Position numbers and translations under genes: made by a program | The notes under the pieces: generated by a model | What the model saw: only the letters and a program-made list of their open reading frames with translations | What the model was told of the DNA's origin: nothing | The model's database searches: none | Part shown: positions 62,808-64,000 of the stretch, one piece after another | Position numbering within the stretch: the stretch's first letter is position 1 | Layout of the letters: every line of letters begins with the position of its first letter | Source: Bacteroides sp. | GTDB taxonomy: Bacteria; Bacteroidota; Bacteroidia; Bacteroidales; Bacteroidaceae | Length of the DNA: 64,000 nt | Reading direction: 5' to 3' | Assembly: GCF_030151085.1 (NCBI RefSeq) | Contig: NZ_JASLER010000002.1 | Coordinates: 37,793 to 101,792 of the forward strand

Positions 62808-63701
62808 ATGATACAGACAAGATTGAAAGGAATGGGGGTAGCGCTAATTACTCCATTTAAAGAGGATGAAAGCGTTGATTACGATGCATTAATGCGTTTA
62901 GTAGATTATCAACTACAAAACAATACTGATTTTCTGTGTGTTCTAGGCACCACTGCTGAAACTCCGACATTAACGGAAGAAGAAAAGATGAAAATCAAGA
63001 AAATGGTCATCGAACGTGTGAACGGAAGAATACCTATCCTGCTTGGAGTGGGTGGCAATAATACACGCGCTATCGTGGAAACACTGAAAAATGACGATTT
63101 CACCGGAGTAGATGCTATTCTTTCTGTTGTACCTTATTACAATAAGCCATCACAAGAAGGTATTTATCAACACTATAAAGCTATTTCAGAAGCTACACCA
63201 CTGCCTATTGTACTTTATAATGTTCCTGGCCGTACAGGTGTTAACATGAAAGCAGAAACGACTTTGCGCATAGCACACGATTTCAAAAATGTAATTGCTA
63301 TCAAGGAAGCTTCAGGTGATATTACCCAAATGGATGATATCATTAAAAATAAACCTGCCAATTTTGACGTTATTTCGGGAGATGATGGCATTACCTTCCC
63401 TTTGATTACCTTGGGAGCCGTTGGTATCATATCGGTCATTGGAAATGCATTTCCACGTGAATTTAGTCGTATGGTACGTCTGGCATTGCAAGGTGATTAT
63501 GCCAATGCACTAACAATCCATCATAAGTTTGCTGAATTATTTAAACTGCTATTTGTTGATGGCAATCCTGCCGGTGTAAAAGCAATGCTGAACGTAATGG
63601 GAATGATTGAGAATAAGCTTCGCCTACCATTAGTACCTACCAGAATTACTACTTTCGAAGCTATGCGTAAGATTTTGGATGAATTGAATATAAAATGTTG
63701 A
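62808..63701 (+). CDS. dapA: 4-hydroxy-tetrahydrodipicolinate synthase
   Basis: The 297-residue TIM-barrel aldolase shows GVALITPFKED, LGTTAETPTLTEEE, Tyr137 in IVLYNVPGRTGVN and Schiff-base Lys166 in VIAIKEASGD. It condenses pyruvate with aspartate semialdehyde in lysine and diaminopimelate synthesis. Own promoter and terminator, so monocistronic. Confidence 0.96.
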   Translation: MIQTRLKGMGVALITPFKEDESVDYDALMRLVDYQLQNNTDFLCVLGTTAETPTLTEEEKMKIKKMVIERVNGRIPILLGVGGNNTRAIVETLKNDDFTGVDAILSVVPYYNKPSQEGIYQHYKAISEATPLPIVLYNVPGRTGVNMKAETTLRIAHDFKNVIAIKEASGDITQMDDIIKNKPANFDVISGDDGITFPLITLGAVGIISVIGNAFPREFSRMVRLALQGDYANALTIHHKFAELFKLLFVDGNPAGVKAMLNVMGMIENKLRLPLVPTRITTFEAMRKILDELNIKC

Positions 63702-63734
63702 TTACCTACTTCCTATAATTTATAATTTAAATTT

Positions 63735-63762
63735 AAAGCCCTGCTTATGCAGGGCTTTTTTT
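63735..63762 (+). terminator. Terminator of dapA
   Basis: AAAGCCCTGC and GCAGGGCTTT form a 10-bp stem with a TTAT loop and a T-run. Confidence 0.92.
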
Positions 63763-63766
63763 ATTC

Positions 63767-63852
63767 TTTGCCATGCCTTTGGCAAGACCTTGCCATCGAA
63801 GTGGCAAAAGCCTGCCAAAGGTAAGGCAAAGTTTTGCCATTTCGATGGCAAA
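63767..63852. repeat. 22-bp-period array, dyad core TGGCAA-N4-TTGCCA
   Basis: TTGCCA-type half-sites start at 63768, 63790, 63812 and 63834. TGGCAA-type half-sites start at 63780, 63802, 63824 and 63846. Every step is exactly 22 bp. The halves combine into three full dyads TGGCAA-N4-TTGCCA, with two single-base changes (CTGCCA, AGGCAA). It lies between dapA and the probable transposase gene. Confidence 0.92.
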
Positions 63853-63904
63853 GAAGTGAAAACGGATCAATGTAAAAACCTGAGGGGATAAAATTATAAT
63901 TTTT

Positions 63905-63912
63905 TATCTTTG
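63905..63912 (+). promoter_or_regulatory. -7 element of the right-edge ORF
   Basis: TATCTTTG followed by C, 18 bp before the ATG at 63931. Confidence 0.6.
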
Positions 63913-63930
63913 CCTGCAAATTAATTGATT

Positions 63931-64000
63931 ATGGAGTTAAATGGTTATCGCCTTCTTCTTCCTGAAGGTACTTTGGATTACTTTGATCTTGTTGATGTGC
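63931..64000 (+). CDS. Probable transposase N-terminal protein (ISAon1-like), partial
   Basis: Only 23 codons fit in the window: MELNGYRLLLPEGTLDYFDL then VDV. That opening resembles, from memory, the short first protein of ISAon1-type elements common in Bacteroidota, whose DDE catalytic part is in a second ORF. The left end of an insertion element would therefore lie between dapA and this ORF, but no clear terminal inverted repeat was identified. The assignment is based on a short match and needs the sequence beyond the edge. Confidence 0.5.
   Translation, partial: MELNGYRLLLPEGTLDYFDLVDV

Overview
The window looks like a chromosomal segment of a gut Bacteroides-type bacterium (Bacteroidota). 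The evidence is AT-rich DNA, start codons with almost no Shine-Dalgarno sequence, many Bacteroidota-type promoters (TTTG about 20 bp before TAnnTTTG), and typical families: serine palmitoyltransferase, a PCMD-domain lipoprotein, the AMP nucleosidase/HolA/HsdR-N cluster and multi-FtsX ABC exporters. Species cannot be fixed from the sequence alone.

Layout. 1-1475: the start of a LytS-type kinase, tRNA-Pro(UGG) and a small lipoprotein. 1530-17354: a complete stress-export module. A sensor kinase and a sigma-54 activator are divergent from a TolC-like channel, an HlyD-like adaptor, four FtsX-type permeases and one LolD/MacB-like ATPase. A sigma-54-like promoter and dyad operators lie in the divergent gap. 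17521-31906: an accessory block. It holds a three-gene set with two RyR domains and a CASTOR/POLLUX-like two-TM/double-Rossmann membrane protein; a small polytopic membrane protein; an operon of an NYN nuclease, two exported proteins with a shared beta-sandwich module, and a DUF4062-like/TM protein; a TPR protein; and a triple AAA+ ATPase. 31943-46494: mostly core functions: M48 protease, Spt, lipid kinase, periplasmic-binding sensor kinase, AspS, GtrA, agmatine-to-putrescine enzymes, a ferredoxin-like protein, FetAB-like transporter, Nif3 and a zinc-ribbon protein. 46640-54350: a PCMD lipoprotein and beta-barrel pair, then a tripartite RND efflux operon. 54469-63701: HsdR-N protein, AMP nucleosidase, HolA, an HTH regulator, PyrK/PyrD, TrmD, LigA and DapA. 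The right edge enters a probable transposase ORF.

The most unusual signal is a set of five short intergenic arrays (around 5713, 27675, 41925, 54362 and 63767). Each is built from its own private dyad-symmetric core, different at every locus, yet all repeat with exactly 22 bp between successive copies, about two helical turns. The spacers diverge and the neighbouring genes are unrelated. I recognise no described element of this kind.
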